Origin: Prochlorococcus marinus CUG1435 | Lineage (GTDB): Bacteria > Cyanobacteriota > Cyanobacteriia > PCC-6307 > Cyanobiaceae | Direction of reading: 5' to 3' | NCBI GenBank assembly: GCA_017644375.1 | Contig: JAEPLP010000001.1 | Location: 1-64,000, forward strand | DNA length: 64,000 bases | Shown: in pieces, positions 56,836 to 64,000 of the stretch | Numbering within the stretch: the first letter of the stretch is position 1 | How the letters are laid out: each line of letters starts with the position of its first letter | Notes under the pieces: model-generated | The model's database searches: none | What the model was told of the DNA's origin: nothing | What the model saw: only the letters and a program-made list of their open reading frames with translations | Translations under genes and position numbers: made by a program

Positions 56836-57569
56836 AGAGAATAAGGCGCTTATTAGTTTTACAGCATTTAGAAATAGAAGGGCCAGGTCTTTTTGAACAA
56901 ATTGCTAAAGAAAGAGATTTGAAAATCGAAATTATTCGTTTAGATAATAAAAATGCTCTGCCGCAAACAAAAAAAGGTGACTTAATTCTAATTATGGGTG
57001 GACCAATGGGAGTTAAAGATATTGGAAGCGACAGATATCCCTGGCTTAAGTTAGAAAGAGATTTTATAAAAAAAGAATTAGAAAATGAAAGACCTATAAT
57101 CGGTGTTTGCTTGGGTGCTCAGTTGCTTGCGAGTGCTGCTGGAGGAGATGTAGAAATTCTTAAATATGGATCACCTCCAAAAGCATTACCGGAAATTGGA
57201 TGGTCTCAAATTTTTATTAATAAATTAAATAAAGACTTTAAAGCACTGTTTGAAGACCCTTTTCATGTACTGCATTGGCATGGAGATAGGATTTTATTAC
57301 CTAATAAAGCAGTACTCATTGCTAGTAGTTCACGTTGTAAGGAACAGTTTTTTAGGATTGGTAATTTTGCTTACGGATTACAATTCCATATAGAGACGAC
57401 GGGGGGAATGATAAATAACTGGATTAAAGAAGATAAAGAGTTTGTCCTTAAAGGATTAGGCTTAAATGGTCAGGAAACTTTAAAAGAAGAGAATAAAAAA
57501 TATATTGATAAAACTTTTTTAAAAAGAAAGCTTCTAATAAATAAATTATTTGAATTATTAGATAATTAA
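56832..57569 (+). CDS. Class I glutamine amidotransferase (GMP-synthase-like), 245 aa
   Basis: A complete triad-type GATase: IMGGPMGVKDI (55-65), nucleophile Cys93 in GVCLGAQLLASAAGG, and the His/Glu pair H186/E188 in YGLQFHIETT. No synthetase domain is attached, so it works alone or with an unknown partner, like GMP-synthase-related amidotransferases that act on small substrates such as gamma-glutamyl compounds. It overlaps the secreted-protein gene by ATGA. Confidence 0.85.
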   Translation: MKRIRRLLVLQHLEIEGPGLFEQIAKERDLKIEIIRLDNKNALPQTKKGDLILIMGGPMGVKDIGSDRYPWLKLERDFIKKELENERPIIGVCLGAQLLASAAGGDVEILKYGSPPKALPEIGWSQIFINKLNKDFKALFEDPFHVLHWHGDRILLPNKAVLIASSSRCKEQFFRIGNFAYGLQFHIETTGGMINNWIKEDKEFVLKGLGLNGQETLKEENKKYIDKTFLKRKLLINKLFELLDN

Positions 57570-57589
57570 AAAGAGCATAATAATCCAGT

Positions 57590-57615
57590 AAAAAAGGGCT
57601 TGATAAAGCCCCTGA
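57590..57615 (-). terminator. Terminator shared by the converging amidotransferase and hli genes
   Basis: GGGCTT (57596-57601) pairs with AAGCCC (57606-57611). On the minus strand a T run follows, suited to end the hli transcript from 57766; the plus-strand side is followed by A and T and may also work. Confidence 0.7.
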
Positions 57616-57637
57616 AAAAATTTAAAAAGGATTTTTA

Positions 57638-57766
57638 TTAGAAAATACCTGGAAGAATTTGACCAGTAAAATAGTAGGCTCCTACAAGAGCAAACATTCC
57701 AAGCATTGCTGCTTTACCATTAAGCTTTTCAGCTTTTTCGGTCATGATTTTTTTTGCGAATTCCAT
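57638..57766 (-). CDS. High-light-inducible protein (Hli), 42 aa
   Basis: MEFAKKIMTEKAEKLNGKAA followed by MLGMFALVGAYYFTGQILPG and IF. The motif E-K-L-NG-K-A-AMLGM is the Hli chlorophyll-binding helix; Lys stands where Arg is usual. Hli proteins dissipate excess light in photosystem assembly complexes. It faces away from the three hli genes at 58070-58700, with a promoter-bearing gap of 303 bp between (57767-58069, no other feature seen). Confidence 0.9.
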   Translation of the reverse strand: MEFAKKIMTEKAEKLNGKAAMLGMFALVGAYYFTGQILPGIF

Positions 57767-58069
57767 AAGAAAGTAAAATAAATTATATCTAAAAACTAAT
57801 TATTCAAATATCAGAATGATGTAGTTTTTTCTACCAAATTGATATCTTTCTAAGGATTTTAAAATAAATACTGAAACAACAAATTGAATTTTTAATAGTT
57901 TCGAGCCAATCTGTAAAGCGTAGCAAGCCTAAAAAACAACAATTTAAAAGTTATTGTTACTGATATGTGACATTTATGTAGTAAATATCTTGAAAATAAC
58001 TTAATTTCGGCCTAATACTTTACATTTGTTAATAGTAGTGTTACATTAGTTAACAATTACATAATTTAA

Positions 58070-58276
58070 ATGGTTAATTCTAACGTTACTACTGAATCAG
58101 GTGGCAGACAGAATATGTTTCCAACTGAGACACGTCCTTACATAGATGAGTCTGTTTCATATGACAGCTACCCACAAAATGCTGAAAAAGTTAATGGTCG
58201 TTGGGCAATGATTGGACTTGTTGCATTAGTAGGTGCCTACGTTTCAACTGGACAAATTATTCCTGGCATTTTTTAA
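58070..58276 (+). CDS. High-light-inducible protein (Hli), 68 aa
   Basis: A polar N-terminal region of 40 residues, then AEKVNGRWAMIGLVALVGAY and VSTGQIIPGIF. Glu, Asn and Arg of the Hli motif are present, with Trp after NGR. Its TAA overlaps the ATG of the next hli gene by one base. The first gene of a three-hli unit. Confidence 0.93.
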   Translation: MVNSNVTTESGGRQNMFPTETRPYIDESVSYDSYPQNAEKVNGRWAMIGLVALVGAYVSTGQIIPGIF

Positions 58277-58536
58277 TGAGTCCACTTTCAGGTTTCTTAG
58301 CCGTAATTGTATTCTTTACAGCCATCCTTGTTGCTTATCTAACCAAGCAATTTCAAAACGAAAATTTAAACTATTCTTCTTTTAATCAAATGAAAAACAC
58401 AAACACAAAAGTCAAAACAATCGAAAAAGAAAAAGTTGTTGCAGAAACTCTCAACGGAAGATTCGCAATGCTTGGATTAATTGCTGCTGTTGGAGCATAT
58501 CTCACAACAGGTCAAATAATTCCTGGTTTCGTTTAA
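58276..58536 (+). CDS. High-light-inducible protein (Hli) with N-terminal membrane helix, 86 aa
   Basis: The start is the ATG at 58276 that overlaps the preceding stop. A first helix (SGFLAVIVFFTAILVAYLTK) not normal for short Hli proteins is followed by a charged linker and the Hli helix AETLNGRFAMLGLIAAVGAY, LTTGQIIPGFV. With two membrane helices it differs from the single-helix members around it. Confidence 0.92.
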   Translation: MSPLSGFLAVIVFFTAILVAYLTKQFQNENLNYSSFNQMKNTNTKVKTIEKEKVVAETLNGRFAMLGLIAAVGAYLTTGQIIPGFV

Positions 58537-58571
58537 ATAAAAACTATTTATAAAACTTTCAACTGAGAAAA

Positions 58572-58700
58572 ATGGAAAATTCAAAACCAACTTATTGGCA
58601 AAATGCCGAGAGAACCAATGGAAGAATGGCAATGATGGGCTTATTTGCATTAGTTGTAAATTATGGCTTATTCGGCTGGATAATCCCCGGAATTTTTTAG
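58572..58700 (+). CDS. High-light-inducible protein (Hli), 42 aa
   Basis: MENSKPTYWQNAERTNGRMA followed by MMGLFALVVNYGLFGWIIPG and IF. The full Hli motif AERTNGRMAMMGL is present. It starts 35 bases after the preceding hli stop. The C-terminus FGWIIPGIF resembles the cassette copy at 18769 (LFGWIAYPIL). Confidence 0.92.
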   Translation: MENSKPTYWQNAERTNGRMAMMGLFALVVNYGLFGWIIPGIF

Positions 58701-58701
58701 A

Positions 58702-58881
58702 ATGAATTTAGGCTTACTTTTTCTTAAAGTAAATACTTTGGGAGTTATAACTCTTTCTGAACTTGATTGGATAACTAACCATCAATCTGAATTTTCAAGG
58801 TTAGATATGGCTTTAGTTATCAAGATCGGCCGTCTTATGGATTCTGGAGTGGTAGAAATTGATAATAGATTGCCTGTTTAA
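58702..58881 (+). CDS. Small conserved-type protein downstream of hli genes, 59 aa
   Basis: MNLGLLFLKVNTLGVITLSE, LDWITNHQSEFSRLDMALVI and KIGRLMDSGVVEIDNRLPV. Soluble helical plan. The ATG lies one base after the hli stop, so it is expressed with the hli genes, and the strong terminator at 58904 ends the unit. The function is unknown; its place suggests a role in the light-stress response. Confidence 0.75.
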   Translation: MNLGLLFLKVNTLGVITLSELDWITNHQSEFSRLDMALVIKIGRLMDSGVVEIDNRLPV

Positions 58882-58903
58882 TTTTTAAAAAATGATCGTC
58901 ATG

Positions 58904-58940
58904 AGTGTTTGTCAATAGGGATACTGACAAACACTTTTTT
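58904..58940 (+). terminator. Strong terminator of the hli operon
   Basis: AGTGTTTGTCA pairs perfectly with TGACAAACACT (11 bp) across ten bases and is followed by six T. Confidence 0.9.
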
Positions 58941-58957
58941 ATGAGAAAAAATATTTG

Positions 58958-58996
58958 TAAAAAAAAGAGATTGTTTCTTAGCTAAAAACAATCTCT
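58958..58996 (-). terminator. Terminator of the opposite-strand small-gene group
   Basis: AGAGATTGTTT (58966-58976) pairs with AAACAATCTCT (58986-58996). On the minus strand a run of eight T follows, so it ends transcription coming from 59-60 kb. Confidence 0.88.
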
Positions 58997-59089
58997 AAAT
59001 TACCTAATTCTTACATGAAAATTTCAAGTAAGCTTTCAGATATTAACTGATTTGTTTTTATAGTAAATCCGTAAAAATGCTTTTGTAAT

Positions 59090-59305
59090 TTATCTTTTTA
59101 AACCACCTCTTTTTATCCAAAGGAACCATGTAACCCAAATAGGAGGGAGGAATCTTATTAAAAAAGAAATTTTATACATATAAAATGGGGCATTTTCACT
59201 TTGAAATAAATTCATCAAAAAGGAAGATATAGTTACCCAAAGTAAAATTATTAATATATTTGCTCCCAACAAAGCGAACTTATTTTGTTTGAATATTTTT
59301 GGCAT
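59090..59305 (-). CDS. Two-helix membrane protein, 71 aa
   Basis: MPKIFKQNKFALLGANILII, LLWVTISSFLMNLFQSENAP and a second helix near FLIRFLPPIWVTWFLWI with a basic end. The last gene of a minus-strand group (59968 to 59090) that ends at the terminator at 58996. Function unknown. Confidence 0.6.
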   Translation of the reverse strand: MPKIFKQNKFALLGANILIILLWVTISSFLMNLFQSENAPFYMYKISFLIRFLPPIWVTWFLWIKRGGLKR

Positions 59306-59363
59306 AAAATAAATTTTTTATATTCTTAATTTTAAATAACCTTGGGAAGTAAATTATACATTA

Positions 59364-59615
59364 TCAAAAAAACTTTAAATTTAAAATCCATATCCAAATA
59401 AAAAAAATACTAAATTTTAATCCTTCTCCAAATAACATTCCAAAAATAATAGGAGGCGAAAATATTAAAAAAAGAATAGAGAATAAACTAAATAAAGCAA
59501 ATGATCCTCTTAGAAAAAAATTTTTTCTTTTTGTTCTTCTTAAATTTTTTAAAGTATTCCACTCCCATTCGATAAACTTGTAAAATTTTTCTGAAAATAA
59601 AAATAAATACTTCAT
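59364..59615 (-). CDS. Small membrane protein, 83 aa
   Basis: An N-terminal polar part with many aromatic and basic residues (MKYLFLFSEKFYKFIEWEWN) precedes two helices (GSFALFSLFSILFLIFSPPI and LKFSIFFIWIWILNL). Function unknown. Confidence 0.6.
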   Translation of the reverse strand: MKYLFLFSEKFYKFIEWEWNTLKNLRRTKRKNFFLRGSFALFSLFSILFLIFSPPIIFGMLFGEGLKFSIFFIWIWILNLKFF

Positions 59616-59668
59616 TAATATTACTAATTTTTATCAGTTTTCCCTATTTATAAAATTAATTTAACTTA

Positions 59669-59968
59669 TTAGCAATAAACTTTATCTCCTTTTTCGGATA
59701 GATAGTAAATTTTATTTTCCGAACTTACAAAGAAAGTTAATCCCTTATATTGTGATCTTCTATATCTTTCTAATCTAAGTTTGTGTAAATCCCAATTATC
59801 TGTGCTTATATCAGGATTGAATTCTTTTTCTTTTAAGAAAAAAATGTGAGGTGGACTAATAATTCTTTTGTTTTCTGACCTTTTTTTTCGTTTTGAATAG
59901 AAAGATAAGATACATAAAATTACTAAAAAAACAATCAGCAAGATAAGAATTAATAATATATTTGTCAT
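59669..59968 (-). CDS. Single-helix membrane protein, 99 aa
   Basis: Start at the ATG at 59966-59968 rather than a TTG two codons upstream. One helix (ILLILILLIVFLVILCILSF), a basic segment, then KLRLERYRRSQYKGLTFFVS and EKGDKVYC at the end. The soluble part is cytoplasmic if the positive-inside rule holds. Function unknown. Confidence 0.6.
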   Translation of the reverse strand: MTNILLILILLIVFLVILCILSFYSKRKKRSENKRIISPPHIFFLKEKEFNPDISTDNWDLHKLRLERYRRSQYKGLTFFVSSENKIYYLSEKGDKVYC

Positions 59969-60128
59969 TGTCAATTATCGAATTAAAAAAATTTTATTTT
60001 TAAAAATAAAAAACTTTTTACAACAACTTTTTTTAGTAAGTAAAAAATCCTATTTTTATATTCTTGTATTTTTGAATACTTATCAAGGGTTTACTTAAAC
60101 AGATGATGAAATTAATTTCATTTTCTAA

Positions 60129-60272
60129 ATGACTCAAAATTCCATGAATACTCCCTATGCAAAAAGAGTAGCTGAAAAATTTAAAGAGGCTCAAAACTAC
60201 CTAAAAACAAATGGTTTTAGCAGATCCACTAAACATTTACTAGAAGATATTGAGAATACAGTTGAAAAATAA
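60129..60272 (+). CDS. Small helical protein, 47 aa
   Basis: MTQNSMNTPYAKRVAEKFKE, AQNYLKTNGFSRSTKHLLED and IENTVEK. It looks like two helices. A nearby in-frame Met at residue 6 is an alternative start. Function unknown. Confidence 0.55.
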   Translation: MTQNSMNTPYAKRVAEKFKEAQNYLKTNGFSRSTKHLLEDIENTVEK

Positions 60273-60390
60273 TGTATTAAGTCATCATTTTCAAAAGATA
60301 TAATATGAATGACTTAATTTATTTTCTAAAGTTATTTTAGATATCAAAAAACAAATTTTTAATATCCGAATAAAAACATTAATTTCAATA

Positions 60391-61164
60391 ATGTTTTTAA
60401 CTGTCACATCTGGTTGCTCTGTTCTTCATGAAAATAAAGATTTATCGAAAGAACTAAACAATAAATTTAACAGAGAAATTATAAGTAACTTCTCAAAGGC
60501 GATATCAAAATACCCTGATAATTTTTTATTTTACCTAGAGAGAGGAATAGCCAAACATGATTATGGAGATTATGTTGGTGCAATTAAAGATTTTAATATT
60601 TCATCAAAACTTAATCAAAACCCTAGAGTCATTTTAAAAAAAGCAAATTCCAAATACGCTATCGGAGATCATAAGGGTGCAATTAAAGATTACGAAAGAT
60701 TAATTTCAAAAAAGATTTTTCAGGATCAGGTTTTTTATAATATCGCAAATTCTCAATTTATACTTCTAAACTATACTGAGGCAATTGAGAACTATACTAA
60801 ATTCATTGAATACGTTCAAGATGAAGAAAATTCATATTTAAATAGAGGTAATGCAAAATTTAAAATAAGTGATTATTTGGGCGCTTTAAAAGACTATGAA
60901 AAATTCCTCGATATCAATAAAAAATCCTATATAGTTTTTAATAATATGGGAGTAACTAATTACAATTTAAAAGAATATAGGAGAGCTTTAAAAGATTTCA
61001 AAAAATCCCTAAAAATAAAACCCAATAATTACAATACTTTCTACAATAAATCAATAACACATTTCAAATTAAAAGAGTTTAAAAAAGCTTGTATTGACTT
61101 AAAAAAGTCAATCAAGCTAGGTAAAGAAGTATTTAAGAAAGAATATTCAGAAATATGTTTTTAA
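60391..61164 (+). CDS. TPR-repeat protein, probable lipoprotein, 257 aa
   Basis: Seven or so TPR units, each with a Y-x-GA-x-x-D or Y-x-x-A-x-x-D helix pair (for example DYVGAIKDFNISSKLNQNPR, DHKGAIKDYERLISKK, DYLGALKDYEKFLDINKKSY). The visible start MFLTVTSGCSVLHENKDLSK has a lipobox-like TSGC at residues 6-9, but the signal is too short; the in-frame upstream sequence (IRIKTLISI) would complete it, without an ATG. It probably sits on the periplasmic face and assembles protein complexes. Confidence 0.8.
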   Translation: MFLTVTSGCSVLHENKDLSKELNNKFNREIISNFSKAISKYPDNFLFYLERGIAKHDYGDYVGAIKDFNISSKLNQNPRVILKKANSKYAIGDHKGAIKDYERLISKKIFQDQVFYNIANSQFILLNYTEAIENYTKFIEYVQDEENSYLNRGNAKFKISDYLGALKDYEKFLDINKKSYIVFNNMGVTNYNLKEYRRALKDFKKSLKIKPNNYNTFYNKSITHFKLKEFKKACIDLKKSIKLGKEVFKKEYSEICF

Positions 61165-61208
61165 AATTTACCAATATTTTTTTTTGAGTATTAGGAAATA
61201 AATCTTTT

Positions 61209-61526
61209 TTATTTTGCTAAGAGAGCCTCAAGTCCAGCTATTTCGGCTGCCAACTTAGAAGTATCTTCACCTGCCGCTGCTGCTTTAGATAATTCTCTTT
61301 TCTTGAAATTCAGTTTAGCCTTGGCTTGCTTTTTCTTTTTAGCGGCCTTTGCTGCGGGTGAGGCGCCACCACCGCTTCCGCCACAAGCAATAAGATTATC
61401 CTTATTTACTTCATATTCAAATTTTTCTGTAAGATGATTTGCAAGTAGTTCGTTACCCACCAAGATACTCAATGGGAATGCAATTAACGCGCCCAGGGAA
61501 AGTTTTAAAACTTTACTTAACTTCAT
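61209..61526 (-). CDS. Secreted Ala/Lys-rich protein, 105 aa
   Basis: A signal peptide (MKLSKVLKLSLGALIAFPLS, site near residue 29) precedes a short region, a CGGSGGGASPAAKAAKKKKQ stretch and an Ala/Lys/Leu helix to the end (ELSKAAAAGEDTSKLAAEIA). High Ala content is unusual for this AT-rich genome. The helix may bind nucleic acid, polysaccharide or wall; function unknown. Confidence 0.6.
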   Translation of the reverse strand: MKLSKVLKLSLGALIAFPLSILVGNELLANHLTEKFEYEVNKDNLIACGGSGGGASPAAKAAKKKKQAKAKLNFKKRELSKAAAAGEDTSKLAAEIAGLEALLAK

Positions 61527-61622
61527 TAAATAAAATAAATTTGTAAAATTCTATGGGTTTATGTTTAGAAGAAATCAACCACGACATAATATTTAATATT
61601 TTTAAAATTTTAATTTTAAAAT

Positions 61623-62900
61623 CTATCTATTTATTACCTCAATTATATCTTCAGCAAGTTTTGAACTTATTTTACTAGCTGCAAATTCAGTAAAATGACT
61701 ATAGTCCAAAAACCAACTACTCGATTCAGCCTTTAGCGAATAATCAATATAAATTATATTTTTATTTTTTTCTATTTCTTCAGCCAAGGTTTCTCTATAA
61801 TCTTTCTCAATCAAGTAGATCTCTCTCTCTGAAATTTTAGGTGGGAAAATAGGATTCCCAATCAAATGTTTTATCCCAATTAAATATTTATAATTTTGCC
61901 CATTTAATTGCTCTTTCGATAGAGAACTAAAGTAATTAGGTGCATATACATAAATATATTTGCTATCTAAATCAAGATTAGCAGTAGAACTAATATTCCT
62001 TAATGTAGATTGAATTGCATAATTTTTAATCTTTTCATATTCTGCGAAATCTAAATTTAATCTCTGTTCCAGGACCTCTTTAAGATTCTTATTTTTTATA
62101 TTTGTTTCTGCATTTATTGTTAACTGTTTCCTTTCCATAATACCTGGCTTCACTTTATTAATAGATCTCAAATCATCTAGAAAGGTAAGTAAATAACTGC
62201 CTTTTTTTATCGAATTTAAGAATGCAATAAAACCACTTCTTATATTTCCTAGTGAGCTGCTAGTTAAAAAATTTACGTACTCAATATTATTTTTATTAAT
62301 CATCATGCCATTAGCAAAACTATATTCATTTCTCTTTTCATCATTTTTTACTAAAAGTCTCATAAAATTCCAAAAATCTTGGATACCTCCAAAACTCACG
62401 ATTAGATCTAGAGATGGCAAATAATCATTAAATGGTTCAGAGTTTAAATATCTAAAAGTTTCTACATGTTCTTGCCATGTATTAAAACCTGAATAAGCCC
62501 CGTTTATAAGATCAATTCTAGGATTTTCATTTCTTAAGTTTTTTTCTAATTGACTAGCAAAAGTTTTAGCATTATCAAAACCATAAAGTCCTTCCCCCAT
62601 CGCAACACTATTACCAAGAAGCAAAATTCCATATGTATCCTTTTGCTTCCTGTCATTTTCATAAGGAGTCTTAATAAAACCATTTCGATCGCAAATTAAA
62701 AATTTATAATTTTCTGGATTAGCGTACTTATTAGCACAATTTTCTCTCCAGCCAGTTAAAGAATCATATCTTGTTCCATTAGTTAATTTTGTATTTGATT
62801 TATTTACAACAAAGAGTGTTATTTCTAAAATAAAAATTATTACTGGAATAAATATACTGGTATAAACTATAAACTTTATAATTTCATTTTTACTCCTCAT
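61623..62900 (-). CDS. SGNH-hydrolase-like membrane-anchored protein, 425 aa
   Basis: One membrane helix near residues 9-31 is followed by a large outer domain. The block YGILLLGNSVAMGEGLYG (about residue 88 on) holds the G-x-S nucleophile, NGAYSGFNTW the second block, VSFGGIQDFWNF a Gly/Asn-type block, and FLDYSHFTEFAASKISS near residue 402 the Asp-x-x-His pair. This is the SGNH/GDSL fold. Such membrane-bound proteins often transfer or remove acyl groups of surface polysaccharide. It is followed by genes of surface-sugar type (carbamoyltransferase). Confidence 0.8.
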   Translation of the reverse strand: MRSKNEIIKFIVYTSIFIPVIIFILEITLFVVNKSNTKLTNGTRYDSLTGWRENCANKYANPENYKFLICDRNGFIKTPYENDRKQKDTYGILLLGNSVAMGEGLYGFDNAKTFASQLEKNLRNENPRIDLINGAYSGFNTWQEHVETFRYLNSEPFNDYLPSLDLIVSFGGIQDFWNFMRLLVKNDEKRNEYSFANGMMINKNNIEYVNFLTSSSLGNIRSGFIAFLNSIKKGSYLLTFLDDLRSINKVKPGIMERKQLTINAETNIKNKNLKEVLEQRLNLDFAEYEKIKNYAIQSTLRNISSTANLDLDSKYIYVYAPNYFSSLSKEQLNGQNYKYLIGIKHLIGNPIFPPKISEREIYLIEKDYRETLAEEIEKNKNIIYIDYSLKAESSSWFLDYSHFTEFAASKISSKLAEDIIEVINR

Positions 62901-62991
62901 TTTGAAGATATAAATATATTAATTACAAATATATTTTAAAATGAATATTAAATCTAACAATTCAAAATTATTAAAACCTTATCAACAAAAG

Positions 62992-63156
62992 CTAAATCGC
63001 AATATAAGTAAAAGGAACGATTACTTGCACTACGCTGATTATTAAAATCAAAATGATAGCCAACAAAATTGCTGTTATCAAAGCGGCCTGAATAGGAGTT
63101 GCATTCTTCCACGCAGATACTGTGATATGTTTTAAAAATCGAAAAAAACTAAACAT
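62992..63156 (-). CDS. 54-aa single-helix membrane protein (DUF5989-like layout)
   Basis: MFSFFRFLKHITVSAWKNAT, then IQAALITAILLAIILILIIS and a short hydrophobic end. It lies 8 bases from the carbamoyltransferase stop, on the same strand and ahead of the SGNH gene. Very small membrane proteins are commonly found between carbamoyltransferase and SGNH genes, which fits. Function unknown. Confidence 0.6.
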   Translation of the reverse strand: MFSFFRFLKHITVSAWKNATPIQAALITAILLAIILILIISVVQVIVPFTYIAI

Positions 63157-63164
63157 TTAAATTT

Positions 63165-64000
63165 TTAAGTTTTTCTTTTTAGCAATCCTAAGTCAGTTAA
63201 AAGATAACTTAATTTTGTTCTCGAACAAACCATAAGTCCATCAACCAAGTCAAAGCAAGTAGGATCCCCACTAACATTTAGTGAAGAGTTAGCAAGTATT
63301 TCGATTCCCAAAGGCTCTAACTTAGAAAATAATTTACCTAGAGAAGAGTTATTTTCAACAATTTGAATACGTGCTGTTCCATCAACATGCGTTGTAGGAA
63401 ATTTCAAAGAAACATTATCTTTAAGACATTCGCATGTTGCACTCATAGATTTATAGCAATCAATAATTTCGGGCCTTAATTTATAATATTTTTTCGCAAT
63501 TTCATATCTCATAGCTGGAGAAGTTGGCCTAAAGGGACTTCTATTCTTTATGACAGTATTTAAGTTTTTTACAGCATCTTTATTTTTTCCATCACATATT
63601 AGAGATCTGTTGCCTAATGCTCTTGGACCTGTTTCACTGCAAGATAAAACTGTCCCGACAACTTCTCCTGCACTTATAAGTTCAGCAGCTTTTAAAAAAG
63701 CAGCGTCTTCATTTCTCTCGAGAAAAGTAAATTCATTTGAAATAATTTGCTCTGTGATAAGTTCATCATTTCTTATCTCTTTTAAAGAAGGAAATAAAGA
63801 AGGCTTGGAAATATTTAAACCACTATAGGAATTAGATTTTATATAGCAATATAAAGCAGCTCCTATGGCACACCCAGCGTCCCCAGGACTTGGTGGAATA
63901 ATTATCTCATCAACAAATGGCAGTTGCGCAAGACTATCAATTGATGCTGAGTTCATAGAAACTCCACCTGAAAAAAGAAATCTTCTAGAACTAGTTATTT
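63165..64000 (-). CDS. Carbamoyltransferase (NodU/CmcH family), C-terminal part
   Basis: The frame is open to the right edge, so the N-terminal part lies outside the window. Visible are FLFSGGVSMNSASIDSLA (the GGV-x-x-N motif of the ATP-binding lobe), IIIPPSPGDAGCAIGAALYC, and the C-terminal domain (GPRALGNRSLICDGK, RSPFRPTSPAMRYEIA, LANSSLNVSGDPTCFD). The family transfers a carbamoyl group from carbamoyl phosphate to sugar or antibiotic hydroxyls via carbamoyl-adenylate. Together with the following SGNH gene it suggests decoration of a surface glycan. Confidence 0.9.
   Translation of the reverse strand, partial: ITSSRRFLFSGGVSMNSASIDSLAQLPFVDEIIIPPSPGDAGCAIGAALYCYIKSNSYSGLNISKPSLFPSLKEIRNDELITEQIISNEFTFLERNEDAAFLKAAELISAGEVVGTVLSCSETGPRALGNRSLICDGKNKDAVKNLNTVIKNRSPFRPTSPAMRYEIAKKYYKLRPEIIDCYKSMSATCECLKDNVSLKFPTTHVDGTARIQIVENNSSLGKLFSKLEPLGIEILANSSLNVSGDPTCFDLVDGLMVCSRTKLSYLLTDLGLLKRKT

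Overview
The window is low-GC, gene-dense DNA that fits a high-light-adapted Prochlorococcus. The reasons are several high-light-inducible (hli) genes, DUF1651, DUF3303, DUF3764, DUF2839 and DUF3721 small proteins, many very short genes, a cyanobacterial porin and a PsbF-like protein. The organism is inferred from gene content only; no search was run.

Layout. 1-2.1 kb: the start of a porin gene and small flank genes. 2.43-20.9 kb: a genomic island that begins at an intact tRNA-Pro(TGG). Nine copies of the 3' half of this tRNA follow in direct orientation (3109, 4617, 6703, 7496, 8691, 9728, 12406, 15077, 16869), plus a badly decayed one at 20805. They cut the island into about ten small cassettes (called E1-E10 here) that carry secreted Cys-rich proteins, a DsrE-like protein, membrane proteins, pilin-like proteins, an HTTM protein, an odd set of photosystem-like small membrane proteins, a SYLF protein, outer-membrane barrels and an hli gene. 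No integrase is encoded. This looks like the tRNA-anchored cassette (tycheposon-type) islands known from Prochlorococcus. Within it I found a regular architecture: most cassettes carry a cassette-specific 11-bp unit, usually as a head-to-tail pair, at fixed distances from the tRNA remnant on both sides (85-88 bp on the right; exactly 52 bp or 72-74 bp on the left). This resembles integrase arm-type sites.

21-42.7 kb: a near-complete type IV pilus locus. It holds rluF (housekeeping), pilD, pilC, pilT, pilB, then pilP-like, pilM, pilN, pilO and pilQ, then the opposite-strand pilin block (GspJ/PilW-, GspH/FimT-, GspI/PilV- and GspK/PilX-like minor pilins and the major pilin). After these come a divergent pilin, a secreted SdrB-type surface protein and a second major-pilin paralogue with about 190 residues of Gly/Ile/Asn repeat. 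The most unusual single gene is back in the island (9843-10733): a prepilin N-terminus fused to an Excalibur-type Ca-binding motif and a staphylococcal-nuclease domain with all catalytic residues, so apparently a pilus-displayed nuclease.

43-61 kb: many very short conserved picocyanobacterial genes and several decayed ones, an NSS-family sodium symporter, SelO, a cupin, a glutamine amidotransferase, and a cluster of four hli genes bounded by terminators. 61-64 kb: a TPR lipoprotein candidate, an SGNH-hydrolase-like cell-surface protein and the C-terminal part of a carbamoyltransferase that runs off the right edge.
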